From the NCBI GenBank assembly GCA_024642285.1, contig JAHEBJ010000028.1:1-33323 (forward strand): DNA of 33,323 nt, read 5' to 3'. This stretch comes from Sphingobacteriales bacterium. Lineage in GTDB: Bacteria; Bacteroidota; Bacteroidia; Chitinophagales; Chitinophagaceae. A program made the position numbers and the translations under genes. Shown one piece after another: positions 15,954-23,290 of this stretch; within the stretch, counting starts at the first letter, position 1; the number at the start of each line of letters is the position of its first letter. The notes below the pieces were generated by a model, which worked only from the letters and a program-made list of their open reading frames with translations, was not told where the DNA came from and did no database searches.

Positions 15954-16559
15954 ATGGATCTTTTTGGTGAATTCCCCGAAGATAGAAATATATTACCTGA
16001 AGACGGTACAGTAATTTATTACGGCTGTATTTTCTCCAGCCTGCAGGCAGACTATTACTTTGATAATTTGCTCAATAACATTGAGTGGAAAAATGATGAA
16101 GCAATAATGTTTGGTAAAAAAATAATCACCAAAAGAAAAGTAGGCTGGTATGGTGATACTGATTTTCAATATGAATATTCCAACGTTAGAAAAACAGCAA
16201 TGCCATGGACAAAGGAGCTGAAGGAACTAAAATTAATATCCGAAGGAAAAACAGGTGAAACCTTTAACTCCTGTCTGCTTAATCTCTATCACAATGGCAA
16301 CGAAGGAATGGCCTGGCATAGCGATGCTGAAAAAGATCTAAAAAAAAATGGTGCCATCGCTTCACTGAGTTTTGGCGCCCAACGAAAATTTTCCTTTAAG
16401 CATAAGCAGACTAAAGAAACAGTTTCCATGGTTCTGGATCACGGGAGTTTATTGGTTATGAAGGATACAACCCAGGCAAACTGGCTGCATCGTTTACCGC
16501 CAACCAGATTAATTACAAAGCCAAGGATAAATTTAACTTTTAGAACTATTATTTCGTAA
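15954..16559 (+). CDS. AlkB-like 2-oxoglutarate/Fe(II) dioxygenase
   Basis: A 201-residue oxidative demethylase of the AlkB family, expected to remove alkyl groups from DNA or RNA bases using Fe(II), O2 and 2-oxoglutarate. The iron ligands are H122 and D124 (MAWHSDAEKDL) and H179 (NWLHRLPPT); 2-oxoglutarate-binding arginines are R191 and R197 (PRINLTFR). The preceding NSCLLNLYHNG block and length place it with bacterial homologues of eukaryotic ALKBH2/3. It starts ten bases after pntB and is likely read with that operon, although the activities are unrelated. Confidence 0.94.
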   Translation: MDLFGEFPEDRNILPEDGTVIYYGCIFSSLQADYYFDNLLNNIEWKNDEAIMFGKKIITKRKVGWYGDTDFQYEYSNVRKTAMPWTKELKELKLISEGKTGETFNSCLLNLYHNGNEGMAWHSDAEKDLKKNGAIASLSFGAQRKFSFKHKQTKETVSMVLDHGSLLVMKDTTQANWLHRLPPTRLITKPRINLTFRTIIS

Positions 16560-16644
16560 TTTCTGTTTTTATTCTTGTCTTCTGCACAAGTATCTCTCCT
16601 GTTTGTTTTTCCATTGCTTAACTTTATTAAGACAAATATTTCAA

Positions 16645-18006
16645 TTGAGTTTACCAGTTCAGTTAATACAATCTCTTCAAAATAAAAAAGGCTTTAATGA
16701 ACAAGCATTTGAAAAAGTACATCAATCCGGCGAACAAATAGTTTCTATCAGAATCAATCCTTCCAAAACCGTTCAACGAGCATCGAAGATCGAACACCGA
16801 ACAAAAGTACCATGGTCATCATACGGCTACTATCTTCCCGAACGTCCTTCGTTTACCCTTGATCCGCTTTTTCATGCAGGTGCGTATTATGTACAGGAAG
16901 CAAGTTCCATGTTTTTGGAAGAAGCCATCAAACAAACAGCTGATTTGTCGAAACCTTTAAAAGTTTTAGATCTCTGTGCTGCACCCGGCGGAAAATCAAC
17001 CTTGATACAATCCATCATTTCAAAAGAAAGTCTATTGGTAAGTAATGAAGTGATAAAGACAAGGGTAAATATTTTAACCGAAAATATTACCAAATGGGGG
17101 GCGGCCAATGTGATTGTTACTAACAACGATCCAAAAGATTTTAAGCGCCTTCCTGAATATTTTGATTTAATCGTGGTAGATGCTCCTTGCAGCGGCAGCG
17201 GGTTGTTTCGTAAAGACCCATCTTCAATAAACGAATGGAGTGAAAACAATGTAGCACTTTGCAGTCAGCGTCAGCAAAGGATATTAGCTGATATAATACC
17301 TTCTTTAAAAGAAGGAGCTGTTTTGATTTATTCTACCTGTTCTTATTCAATAGAAGAGGATGAAGAAATCAATGACTGGCTGTGTAATAAGTTTGAAGTT
17401 GAAAGAATGAAATTAAAAATTAATGAAGATTGGGGAATCGTTGAAACTGAAGGCGGGTATCGTTTTTATCCTGATAAGGTAAAGGGGGAGGGGTTTTTTA
17501 TAGCAGCATTCAGGAAAAAGTCTACGGAAGCAATTCAGATTGAAAAAGTCAAAAGACAAAAATCAAAAGTTAAAACTGAGAAACTTAAAGGTAAAGAAAT
17601 TGAATCGCTGACTCCCTATTTGAAACATAGTGATGACTTTTTCTTCTTCAAACAAAATGATGAAGTGATTGCCATGCCGGTACTACTCGAAAATGAACTG
17701 GCGATTATACAATCAGCATTGTACATTAAAAAAGCCGGAGTGAAATTAGGTACCATCATAAGGGGTGAGTTAATTCCTGCACACGATCTGGCAGTAAGTA
17801 GGATCCTAAATTCAGCCGTAAAGCGGATGGAAATAGATAAGGAAAAAGCGCTGCAATATTTGCGGCGACAGGAAATCAAAATTGATGGTGCAGATAATGG
17901 CTGGATATTACTCACTCATCAAAGTTTGCCTTTGGGCTGGATAAAAGTCATAGGCAGCCGTATCAATAATTATTATCCTGCGGCATGGCGTATTCTTAAT
18001 AAATGA
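16645..18006 (+). CDS. NOL1/NOP2/RsmF-type rRNA cytosine-C5 methyltransferase
   Basis: SAM-dependent m5C RNA methyltransferase, probably acting on 16S rRNA like RsmF. With the TTG at 16645 it has 453 residues and begins MSLPVQLIQSLQNKKGFNEQ, as expected; no ATG in frame precedes the conserved N-terminus. SAM site: VLDLCAAPGGKS (107-118). Catalytic cysteines: C182 in VDAPCSGSG and C232 in YSTCSYSIEEDE. The C-terminal third, after about residue 325, is the RsmF-like accessory domain. Two stretches look intruded: codons about 46-53 and 300-312 are heptad repeats in the DNA (16781-16801 and 17544-17578). The second forms a lysine-rich linker between catalytic and C-terminal domains. The reading frame stays open through both. 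Confidence 0.92.
   Translation: MSLPVQLIQSLQNKKGFNEQAFEKVHQSGEQIVSIRINPSKTVQRASKIEHRTKVPWSSYGYYLPERPSFTLDPLFHAGAYYVQEASSMFLEEAIKQTADLSKPLKVLDLCAAPGGKSTLIQSIISKESLLVSNEVIKTRVNILTENITKWGAANVIVTNNDPKDFKRLPEYFDLIVVDAPCSGSGLFRKDPSSINEWSENNVALCSQRQQRILADIIPSLKEGAVLIYSTCSYSIEEDEEINDWLCNKFEVERMKLKINEDWGIVETEGGYRFYPDKVKGEGFFIAAFRKKSTEAIQIEKVKRQKSKVKTEKLKGKEIESLTPYLKHSDDFFFFKQNDEVIAMPVLLENELAIIQSALYIKKAGVKLGTIIRGELIPAHDLAVSRILNSAVKRMEIDKEKALQYLRRQEIKIDGADNGWILLTHQSLPLGWIKVIGSRINNYYPAAWRILNK
16781..16801. repeat. heptad-period array inside the rRNA methyltransferase gene
   Basis: Three units, CATCGAA, GATCGAA and CACCGAA, in exact 7-base register. They encode about residues 46-53, just before the conserved VPW block. 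Three heptads equal seven codons, so the frame is kept. Confidence 0.65.
17544..17578. repeat. heptad-period array encoding the interdomain linker of the rRNA methyltransferase
   Basis: Five units: AAAAGTC (17544-17550), AAAAGAC (17551-17557), AAAAATC, AAAAGTT and AAAACTG. They encode a Lys/Gln/Val-rich linker (about 300-312). The 13-base stretch TCAAAAGTTAAAA also occurs in the intergenic array after the FKBP gene. Confidence 0.7.
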
Positions 18007-18032
18007 AAATTATCAAACAAAAATTAATTTCG

Positions 18033-18040
18033 TTTCTTTG
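18033..18040 (+). promoter_or_regulatory. -7-like element of the LysM gene
   Basis: TTTCTTTG matches TAnnTTTG at all but one position, 18 bases before the ATG at 18059, and is followed by CAGCG as at mnmA. It overlaps the alternative TTG codon at 18038, favouring the ATG as the real start. Confidence 0.35.
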
Positions 18041-18058
18041 CAGCGAAAGATATCCGAT

Positions 18059-19096
18059 ATGAAAAAAATACTTTTCTTCTTTTTATTCACTCCTTTTTTT
18101 GCAAATGCACAAAACAAGAATCTGCTGGTTGAAGGAGTATCTCCCAATCTTTATGTAAATCATAAAGTAGCACCTAAAGAAAATTTTTACAGCATTGGCA
18201 GGATATACAATATTAGCCCGAGAGATATTGCTCCTTTCAATAAACTGGAACTGGAAAGCGGATTGAGCCTTGGACAAAATTTAAAGATACCACTGAACAG
18301 CAGCAATTTTTTTCAAAGTGGCGAAGCGGAGGCCGGCGAAACATTTGTTCCGGTTTATTATGCTGTTAAAGATAAAGAAGGTTTATATCGTGTTGCTCAA
18401 AATCATAACGGGTTGCCACTGGAGACTTTAAAGAAGTGGAACAATATAAAAGATGATGCGGTTAACAAAGGAGCCGTTTTGATTGTCGGCTACCTTAAAG
18501 TGAGTAATGAGTTATCGGCGCTGGCGAAGAATGGAATGGGGTCTTCAATTACATCCAGTGCTGCTGCAGTTGCGAAAACAGAAAACAAACCTGTAGTAAC
18601 TGAGGCAAAAACAGAAGTGAAAAAGATACCTGAACCGGTTGTAGTAGCGAAAAAAGAAGAAGTCTCAAATATAAAACCTGTTGCTCCCGATATTAAACCA
18701 GAAAAGAAGGAGACAACAAAAGCAGCGGATGTTCCGGCAGCTAAATCAAATTTCAGGGCGTCGAAAAATTTACCCGGTGGCATTTTTAAATCCGTTTACG
18801 AATCACAGATTGTGAGTGTATCGGCGATTGAGGAGGAAGGCACTGCCGGTGTTTTTAAAAGTACAAGTGGCTGGGTTGACAGAAAATTTTATTGTTTGCA
18901 TAATAATGCGGCAACAGGCAGTATTGTTAAGATCACCAATCCCGAAAACGGGAAATTTGTGTACGCTAAGGTACTTGATATTATTCCCGATATAAAGCAA
19001 AACACTGGCCAGGTTGTTGTTGTGAGTAATTCAGCTGCGGATGAACTGGGCGTGGCCGAAACAGATTTTTCCTGCAAGGTCAGTTATATCAAATAG
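18059..19096 (+). CDS. secreted LysM protein with RlpA-like C-terminal domain
   Basis: A 345-residue exported protein. A signal peptide (MKKILFFFLFTPFFANA, cleavage before Q18) is followed by two LysM-like modules that bind peptidoglycan: about 34-79 (HKVAPKENFYSIGRIYNIS) and about 99-147 (YYAVKDKEGLYRVAQNHNG). A low-complexity Lys/Pro/Val/Ala spacer spans about 165-235. The C-terminal region (about 255-345: GTAGVFKSTSGW, ATGSIVKITNPENGK, VKVSYIK end) resembles the double-psi beta-barrel of RlpA-type proteins. A role in cell-wall turnover or envelope organisation is likely; catalytic activity cannot be confirmed. The ATG at 18059 is chosen because it directly precedes the signal peptide. It is convergent with fmt, 21 bases away. 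Confidence 0.85.
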   Translation: MKKILFFFLFTPFFANAQNKNLLVEGVSPNLYVNHKVAPKENFYSIGRIYNISPRDIAPFNKLELESGLSLGQNLKIPLNSSNFFQSGEAEAGETFVPVYYAVKDKEGLYRVAQNHNGLPLETLKKWNNIKDDAVNKGAVLIVGYLKVSNELSALAKNGMGSSITSSAAAVAKTENKPVVTEAKTEVKKIPEPVVVAKKEEVSNIKPVAPDIKPEKKETTKAADVPAAKSNFRASKNLPGGIFKSVYESQIVSVSAIEEEGTAGVFKSTSGWVDRKFYCLHNNAATGSIVKITNPENGKFVYAKVLDIIPDIKQNTGQVVVVSNSAADELGVAETDFSCKVSYIK

Positions 19097-19117
19097 GTTG
19101 ATGGCGGGATGCAGTTG

Positions 19118-20077
19118 CTAATCAAATCTATAGCCCCTTAAAAAATCGGCGATATTCATTTTCTTTTTGCCCTCCAGTTGAAGTTCAAGAATAGAAATAT
19201 ATCCATCGGAACAAGCAAACTGTAAAAACGTTTTTCCATCGGTTTCAAATTCCCCACATGCAATTGCTGGAACTTTATCAACTTTATTTACCCTAAATAC
19301 CTTAAACTTCTTCCCTTCTAAGAAAGCGAATGCCGCCGGGTAAGGTGCAAGTCCACGAATTAAATTATTTACATCACTAACCGGTTTGTTCCAATCAATA
19401 GAACAGGTTTCGGTGAAAATTTTTGGTGCGTGTTTTATGACTGACGACTGACCAAGGACAACAGACGATTGTGGTGTTTCTGATAAACTGCCTTCAGCCA
19501 GACCTTTAATAGTTTTTAATAAAAGCTTTGCACCAATCTCTTTCATCTTATCATGAACCGTTCCGGCATTATCATCGTCTTCAATTTTAAGACTCTCCTG
19601 CAATAAAATATCACCGGTATCAATTTCATGCTTCAGTTTAAACGTGGTTACACCGGTTTGTTTTTCACCATTGATAATGGCCCAGTTAATTGGGGCAGCG
19701 CCACGGTATTGCGGTAGCAGCGAGCCATGCAGGTTTACCGATCCCATGGGCGGCATGTTCCATACAACCTCTGGTAACATTCTGAAAGCAACAACAATTT
19801 GCAGGTCGGCTTTCAATGATTTCAATTCCTCTAAAAACTCAGGATTCTTTAATTTTTCTGGTTGAAGTATGTTAAGTTTTTTTTCAACAGCATATTTTTT
19901 TACAGCACTTTGCTTCAATTGCAAACCTCGTCCACCGGGTTTATCAGGTGCTGTTATAACACAAACAATATTGCAGCCAGCATTCACTAGGGCATCGAGT
20001 GATGCCACTGCAAATTCGGGAGTGCCCATAAAAATAATTCGCAGGTCTTTATAATTTTTGGAAATCTTGTCAGTCAT
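19118..20077 (-). CDS. fmt: methionyl-tRNA formyltransferase
   Basis: Formylates initiator Met-tRNA with 10-formyl-tetrahydrofolate. The 319-residue protein has the N-terminal RIIFMGTPEFAV, the loop PDKPGGRG (45-51), the catalytic N116/H118 in VNLHGSLLPQYRGAAPI, and D153 in HEIDTGDILL. The C-terminal oxidoreductase-like domain ends with ADFLRGYRFD. Between LAEGSLSE and KHAPKIF the protein is several residues longer than E. coli Fmt; the DNA there (19439-19466) is a heptad array with GAC-ending units. It starts nine bases after the namZ stop on the same strand, so the two are probably co-transcribed. Confidence 0.97.
   Translation of the reverse strand: MTDKISKNYKDLRIIFMGTPEFAVASLDALVNAGCNIVCVITAPDKPGGRGLQLKQSAVKKYAVEKKLNILQPEKLKNPEFLEELKSLKADLQIVVAFRMLPEVVWNMPPMGSVNLHGSLLPQYRGAAPINWAIINGEKQTGVTTFKLKHEIDTGDILLQESLKIEDDDNAGTVHDKMKEIGAKLLLKTIKGLAEGSLSETPQSSVVLGQSSVIKHAPKIFTETCSIDWNKPVSDVNNLIRGLAPYPAAFAFLEGKKFKVFRVNKVDKVPAIACGEFETDGKTFLQFACSDGYISILELQLEGKKKMNIADFLRGYRFD
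19439..19466. repeat. heptad-period array inside fmt
   Basis: Four plus-strand units: GACTGAC (19439-19445), GACTGAC (19446-19452), CAAGGAC (19453-19459) and AACAGAC (19460-19466). On the coding strand they specify about residues 204-213 in the loop between the catalytic and C-terminal regions. The frame is intact. Confidence 0.65.
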
Positions 20078-20086
20078 AGGTCAGGC

Positions 20087-21340
20087 TTAAAAATCATCGT
20101 ACAATAAATATTTCTTTCTTTTTTCTTTAAAGGTATTCAAACCTGGTTCCCAGCTATTTCTTATCTGCTGTTCAGTTTTTCCATCCTTTATCTGTTGCAT
20201 AAAATCGTCAGTGCCTGCCAGTTTATTGATGAAATTATTTTTGAGGAAAAAACTGTCCTTGCCGGGAAATAATTTGTACGCTTCAATAAAATATTTCAAT
20301 TGTATCTGATATCCGCTATCGCGGTCGTAGATCGATTTTAAAACCTTGGCAGTACTGCCGCTTAAATTCCAGCCATAACATTTCTGGTAAAAGCATTTAC
20401 TGTTCTTTGCGCCAGTATTGGGTTTGGGTGTAAAGCTGTACAGGTTTTTCGGCAAAGACGGATGACCAAAAACCTGAAAGGGCATATCAGTTCCTCTTCC
20501 TTCACTCATAACAGTGCCTTCAAAAAAACAGGTGGAGGGGTAGAGATAAATGCTCTGCATACTTTTTAAATTGGGCGAAGGCATCACCGGTAATTCGTAC
20601 TTTGTTTTGTGATCGTAATTTTTACATTTAATATATATAACATGAAAAGGGGTATCGACTGTAGGCTCTGTTGATATATTATATGTGTTGATCGCATTGG
20701 CTTCTGCTGATAACATATTTTCTCCGCCAAGCATCCAGGCATATTCTGCTATCGTCATACCGTAAACAATTGGTATGGGCTGCATACCTACAAAACTTTT
20801 ATATTTCATATCCAGCACGGGTCCATCTACATAAAAACCATTTGGGTTAGGCCGGTCCAGTATCATCAGTGGTTTATGATTTTCCAAAGCTGCTTCCAAA
20901 AAATATTGTAAGGATGATATGTAAGTATAAAAGCGAACACCCACATCCTGAATATCAAAAATCAAAATATCTACTCCTTTAAAATCTTCGGCAGTTGGTT
21001 TTTTATGAGTACCATATAAACTGATGATTGGTAAACCGGTTTTTTTATCTTTTGAATCATCAACATGTGCACCGGCATCTGCATCGCCTCTAAAACCATG
21101 TTCTGGTCCAAAGATTTTTACCACGTTGATTCCAATGCTTATTAATGTATCTACTAAATGTGTGTTTTTAACCATACTAGTTTGATTGGCGAAAACTGCC
21201 ACGGTCTTACCTTTCAGTAGGGGCAAATATACGTTCATCCTTTCTGCACCGGGGATTATTGAATTGCTACCTGCTGATTGACCTGCAACCAGATAACAAT
21301 TAAACAATACAGCAATGCAACAGTATTTTAACTTTATCAT
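20087..21340 (-). CDS. namZ: exo-beta-N-acetylmuramidase NamZ family protein (DUF1343)
   Basis: A 417-residue DUF1343/NamZ protein, a family shown to release terminal MurNAc from peptidoglycan fragments in cell-wall recycling. A hydrophobic N-terminus (up to about LVAGQSAGS) predicts export to the periplasm. Family landmarks are FGPEHGFRGDADAG, the DILIFDIQDVGVRFYTYISSL block, ILDRPNPNG, PIVYGMTIAEYA, MPSPNLKSMQSIYLYPSTCFFEG and VMSEGRGTDMPFQV. Their order and spacing match the family. It is the first gene of a namZ-fmt pair and is divergent from the FKBP gene across a 171-base spacer. Muramidase activity is inferred from family membership. Confidence 0.92.
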   Translation of the reverse strand: MIKLKYCCIAVLFNCYLVAGQSAGSNSIIPGAERMNVYLPLLKGKTVAVFANQTSMVKNTHLVDTLISIGINVVKIFGPEHGFRGDADAGAHVDDSKDKKTGLPIISLYGTHKKPTAEDFKGVDILIFDIQDVGVRFYTYISSLQYFLEAALENHKPLMILDRPNPNGFYVDGPVLDMKYKSFVGMQPIPIVYGMTIAEYAWMLGGENMLSAEANAINTYNISTEPTVDTPFHVIYIKCKNYDHKTKYELPVMPSPNLKSMQSIYLYPSTCFFEGTVMSEGRGTDMPFQVFGHPSLPKNLYSFTPKPNTGAKNSKCFYQKCYGWNLSGSTAKVLKSIYDRDSGYQIQLKYFIEAYKLFPGKDSFFLKNNFINKLAGTDDFMQQIKDGKTEQQIRNSWEPGLNTFKEKRKKYLLYDDF

Positions 21341-21511
21341 TCAGCTAATTTCACAAAAACTTTTCATTCGGCGGCATTTATGTGGTAAATTGCACCCGTT
21401 TTAACGAAACCTGCCTTTTTTCTTCACTGATCACAGCAGTTTAAAGCAACAATTTGAATTTCATAGTGCTGGTGAATACATCATCGGCACCTTTAATAAA
21501 AAAACAACAAT

Positions 21512-21943
21512 ATGCAAAAGGTAAAAGAAGGAGATGTAGTAAAAGTTCACTACACCGGTAAATTAAGTAATGGCGAGCAGTTTGATTCATCAGTTGGCAG
21601 AGAGCCACTGGAATTTACAGTTGGTGCCGGACAAATGATAAAAGGTTTTGATGCGGCCATGCCCGGCATGAACCTGGGAGAAAAGAAAACGATTAATATT
21701 GCTCCAGAAGATGCTTATGGTCCAAGAAGCGAAGAAGCAATCATAGAATTTCCTAAAGAAAATGTGCCTGCCGATATGAATCTTGAGCCAGGCATGCCTC
21801 TCACTCTAAGCAATCAAGCTGGGCAGCCCGTTCCGGTCGTTGTAGTGGAAGTTAAAGAAGAGGTTATTATTTTGGATGCCAATCATTTTTTAGCAGGACA
21901 GGAATTGGTTTTTGATATTGAGTTAGTGGAGATAGGAGCATAA
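21512..21943 (+). CDS. FKBP-type peptidyl-prolyl cis-trans isomerase (SlyD-like)
   Basis: A 143-residue prolyl isomerase/chaperone with FKBP halves around an inserted flap domain, as in SlyD. Seen: GDVVKVHYTGKLSNGEQFDSS at the N-terminus, the FTVGAGQMIKGFDAAMPGMNLGEKK block, then the insert (EDAYGPRSEEAIIEFPKENVP to VVEVKEEVIILDANH) and the return strand LVFDIELVEI. The histidine-rich metal-binding tail of E. coli SlyD is absent. No signal peptide, so cytosolic. The gene is monocistronic: its stop codon merges with a heptad array and is followed by a strong hairpin terminator. Confidence 0.94.
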   Translation: MQKVKEGDVVKVHYTGKLSNGEQFDSSVGREPLEFTVGAGQMIKGFDAAMPGMNLGEKKTINIAPEDAYGPRSEEAIIEFPKENVPADMNLEPGMPLTLSNQAGQPVPVVVVEVKEEVIILDANHFLAGQELVFDIELVEIGA

Positions 21944-21969
21944 TTCAAAAGTTAAAATTCAAAATATAA
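21942..21969. repeat. heptad-period array after the FKBP gene
   Basis: Four units in register: AATTCAA (21942-21948), AAGTTAA (21949-21955), AATTCAA (21956-21962) and AATATAA (21963-21969). It starts inside the FKBP stop codon and runs into the first bases of the terminator stem. Confidence 0.7.
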
Positions 21970-21999
21970 AAGGCAGTTTACGAAAGTGAACTGCCTTTT
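21968..21999 (+). terminator. Rho-independent terminator with GAAA tetraloop
   Basis: A 14-bp stem (arms 21968-21981 and 21986-21999, core GGCAGTT/AACTGCC, one wobble pair) closed by a GAAA loop. The A-tract on one side and T-tract on the other mean it would work in both directions. It ends FKBP transcription 24 bases after the stop codon. Confidence 0.85.
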
Positions 22000-22034
22000 A
22001 CTTTCTTATTTCTTATTTTTACTTTCTTATTTTT
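22000..22034. repeat. heptad-period array upstream of pepT
   Basis: Five units, starting ACTTTCT (22000-22006) and TATTTCT (22007-22013), with a second ACTTTCT at 22021-22027. A further partial unit leads into the ATG at 22040. It matches 11211-11245 before folA in 33 of 35 positions. Confidence 0.8.
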
Positions 22035-22039
22035 TATTT

Positions 22040-23290
22040 ATGATACAAATTAGTCCCGACAGTATTGCAGACCGATTCATGCGGTATGTAAAAATTGACA
22101 CACAAAGTGATCCCACAAGCACGGCACACCCAACCTCAGAAAAACAAAAAGACTTAAGTAAACTTTTGCTGAAGGAATTATTTGGTATGGGTATTACTGA
22201 TGCAAGTACTGATGAATACGGCTATGTATATGCAACCATTCCATCTAACAGCGATAAAAAAAATATACCAGTCATTTGCTTTTGTGCACATGTAGATACA
22301 GCACCCGATTGCAGTGGTACCAACGTAAAACCCATACTGCATCGCTATTACGATGGTAATGATATTGTATTGCCCGATGACCCTTCGCAGGTACTGCGGA
22401 TAAGTGATTCATCCTATTTAGAAAATCATATCAACAGCGGTATCATTACTTCCAGTGGAACTACTTTGCTGGGTGCCGATGATAAAAGCGGCGTGGCTGC
22501 CATTATGGAAGCAGCTTTGTTCTTTATACAAAATCCTGCCATAAAACATGGTGATATAAAAATATTATTTACACCCGATGAGGAAGTAGGGCGGGGAACA
22601 GCCAAAGTAGATATGAAGAAACTGGGTGCAACTTATGGCTACACATTGGATGGCGGAGAAGCAGGCAGCCTGGAAGATGAAACTTTTAGTGCTGATGGAG
22701 CTTTAATCACTATTAACGGCGTTATTGTTCATCCGGGCTACGCAAAAGATAAACTGGTGAACGCTTTAAAAGTAGCAGGAGCGGTCTTAGATGCATTGCC
22801 AAAAAATGAATGGAGTCCGGAGACCACAGAAAAACGTGAGGGCTTTGTTCATCCTACTGCGGTGAATGGAATTGCTGAGAAAGCAACGATTCAATTTATT
22901 GTAAGAGATTTTACTTTGGCTGGCTTGCAACAACATCACGATCGCCTGAAAAAAATTGCTGAAGAAACGGTTGCTAAATTTCCCGGAGCTACAATGGAAT
23001 ACATGGCGCATGAGCAATACCGCAATATGAAAGAAGTGTTGGACACTTGCCCGCAAGTGGCTGCTTATGCCGAAGAAGCCATACAAAGAGCAGGATTAAC
23101 CGTAAAGAAAGAAAGCATTCGTGGCGGCACCGATGGAAGCCGTTTTAGTTATATCGGTATGCCTTGCCCCAATATTTTTACGGGCATGCAAAACATTCAC
23201 AGCAAACTGGAATGGATCGGAATAAAAGATATAGCCAAGGCTGCTGAAACTATTGTGCATGTGGCCATGATCTGGGAGGAAAGGACCTAG
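22040..23290 (+). CDS. pepT: peptidase T (tripeptide aminopeptidase)
   Basis: Cytosolic dizinc aminopeptidase removing the N-terminal residue of tripeptides (M20B family). With the ATG at 22040 it has 416 residues, close to the E. coli enzyme. Metal and catalytic residues are visible: H84 and D86 (CAHVDTAPD), D147 (LLGADDKSG), E181/E182 (FTPDEEVGRG), D204 (TLDGGE), and the late histidine in QNIHSKLEW. The block IRGGTDGSRFSYIGMPCPNIFTG is diagnostic for PepT. The GTG at 21986 would add 18 hydrophobic residues encoded by the terminator and repeat array and is rejected. Its stop TAG overlaps the TAG of the convergent ClC gene in a shared CTAG. Confidence 0.97.
   Translation: MIQISPDSIADRFMRYVKIDTQSDPTSTAHPTSEKQKDLSKLLLKELFGMGITDASTDEYGYVYATIPSNSDKKNIPVICFCAHVDTAPDCSGTNVKPILHRYYDGNDIVLPDDPSQVLRISDSSYLENHINSGIITSSGTTLLGADDKSGVAAIMEAALFFIQNPAIKHGDIKILFTPDEEVGRGTAKVDMKKLGATYGYTLDGGEAGSLEDETFSADGALITINGVIVHPGYAKDKLVNALKVAGAVLDALPKNEWSPETTEKREGFVHPTAVNGIAEKATIQFIVRDFTLAGLQQHHDRLKKIAEETVAKFPGATMEYMAHEQYRNMKEVLDTCPQVAAYAEEAIQRAGLTVKKESIRGGTDGSRFSYIGMPCPNIFTGMQNIHSKLEWIGIKDIAKAAETIVHVAMIWEERT

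Noticed and set aside
21986-22039. GTG-initiated extension of PepT with a hydrophobic leader
   Set aside because: The extension is encoded by the terminator arm and a heptad array; PepT is a cytosolic enzyme and its normal N-terminus begins at 22040.
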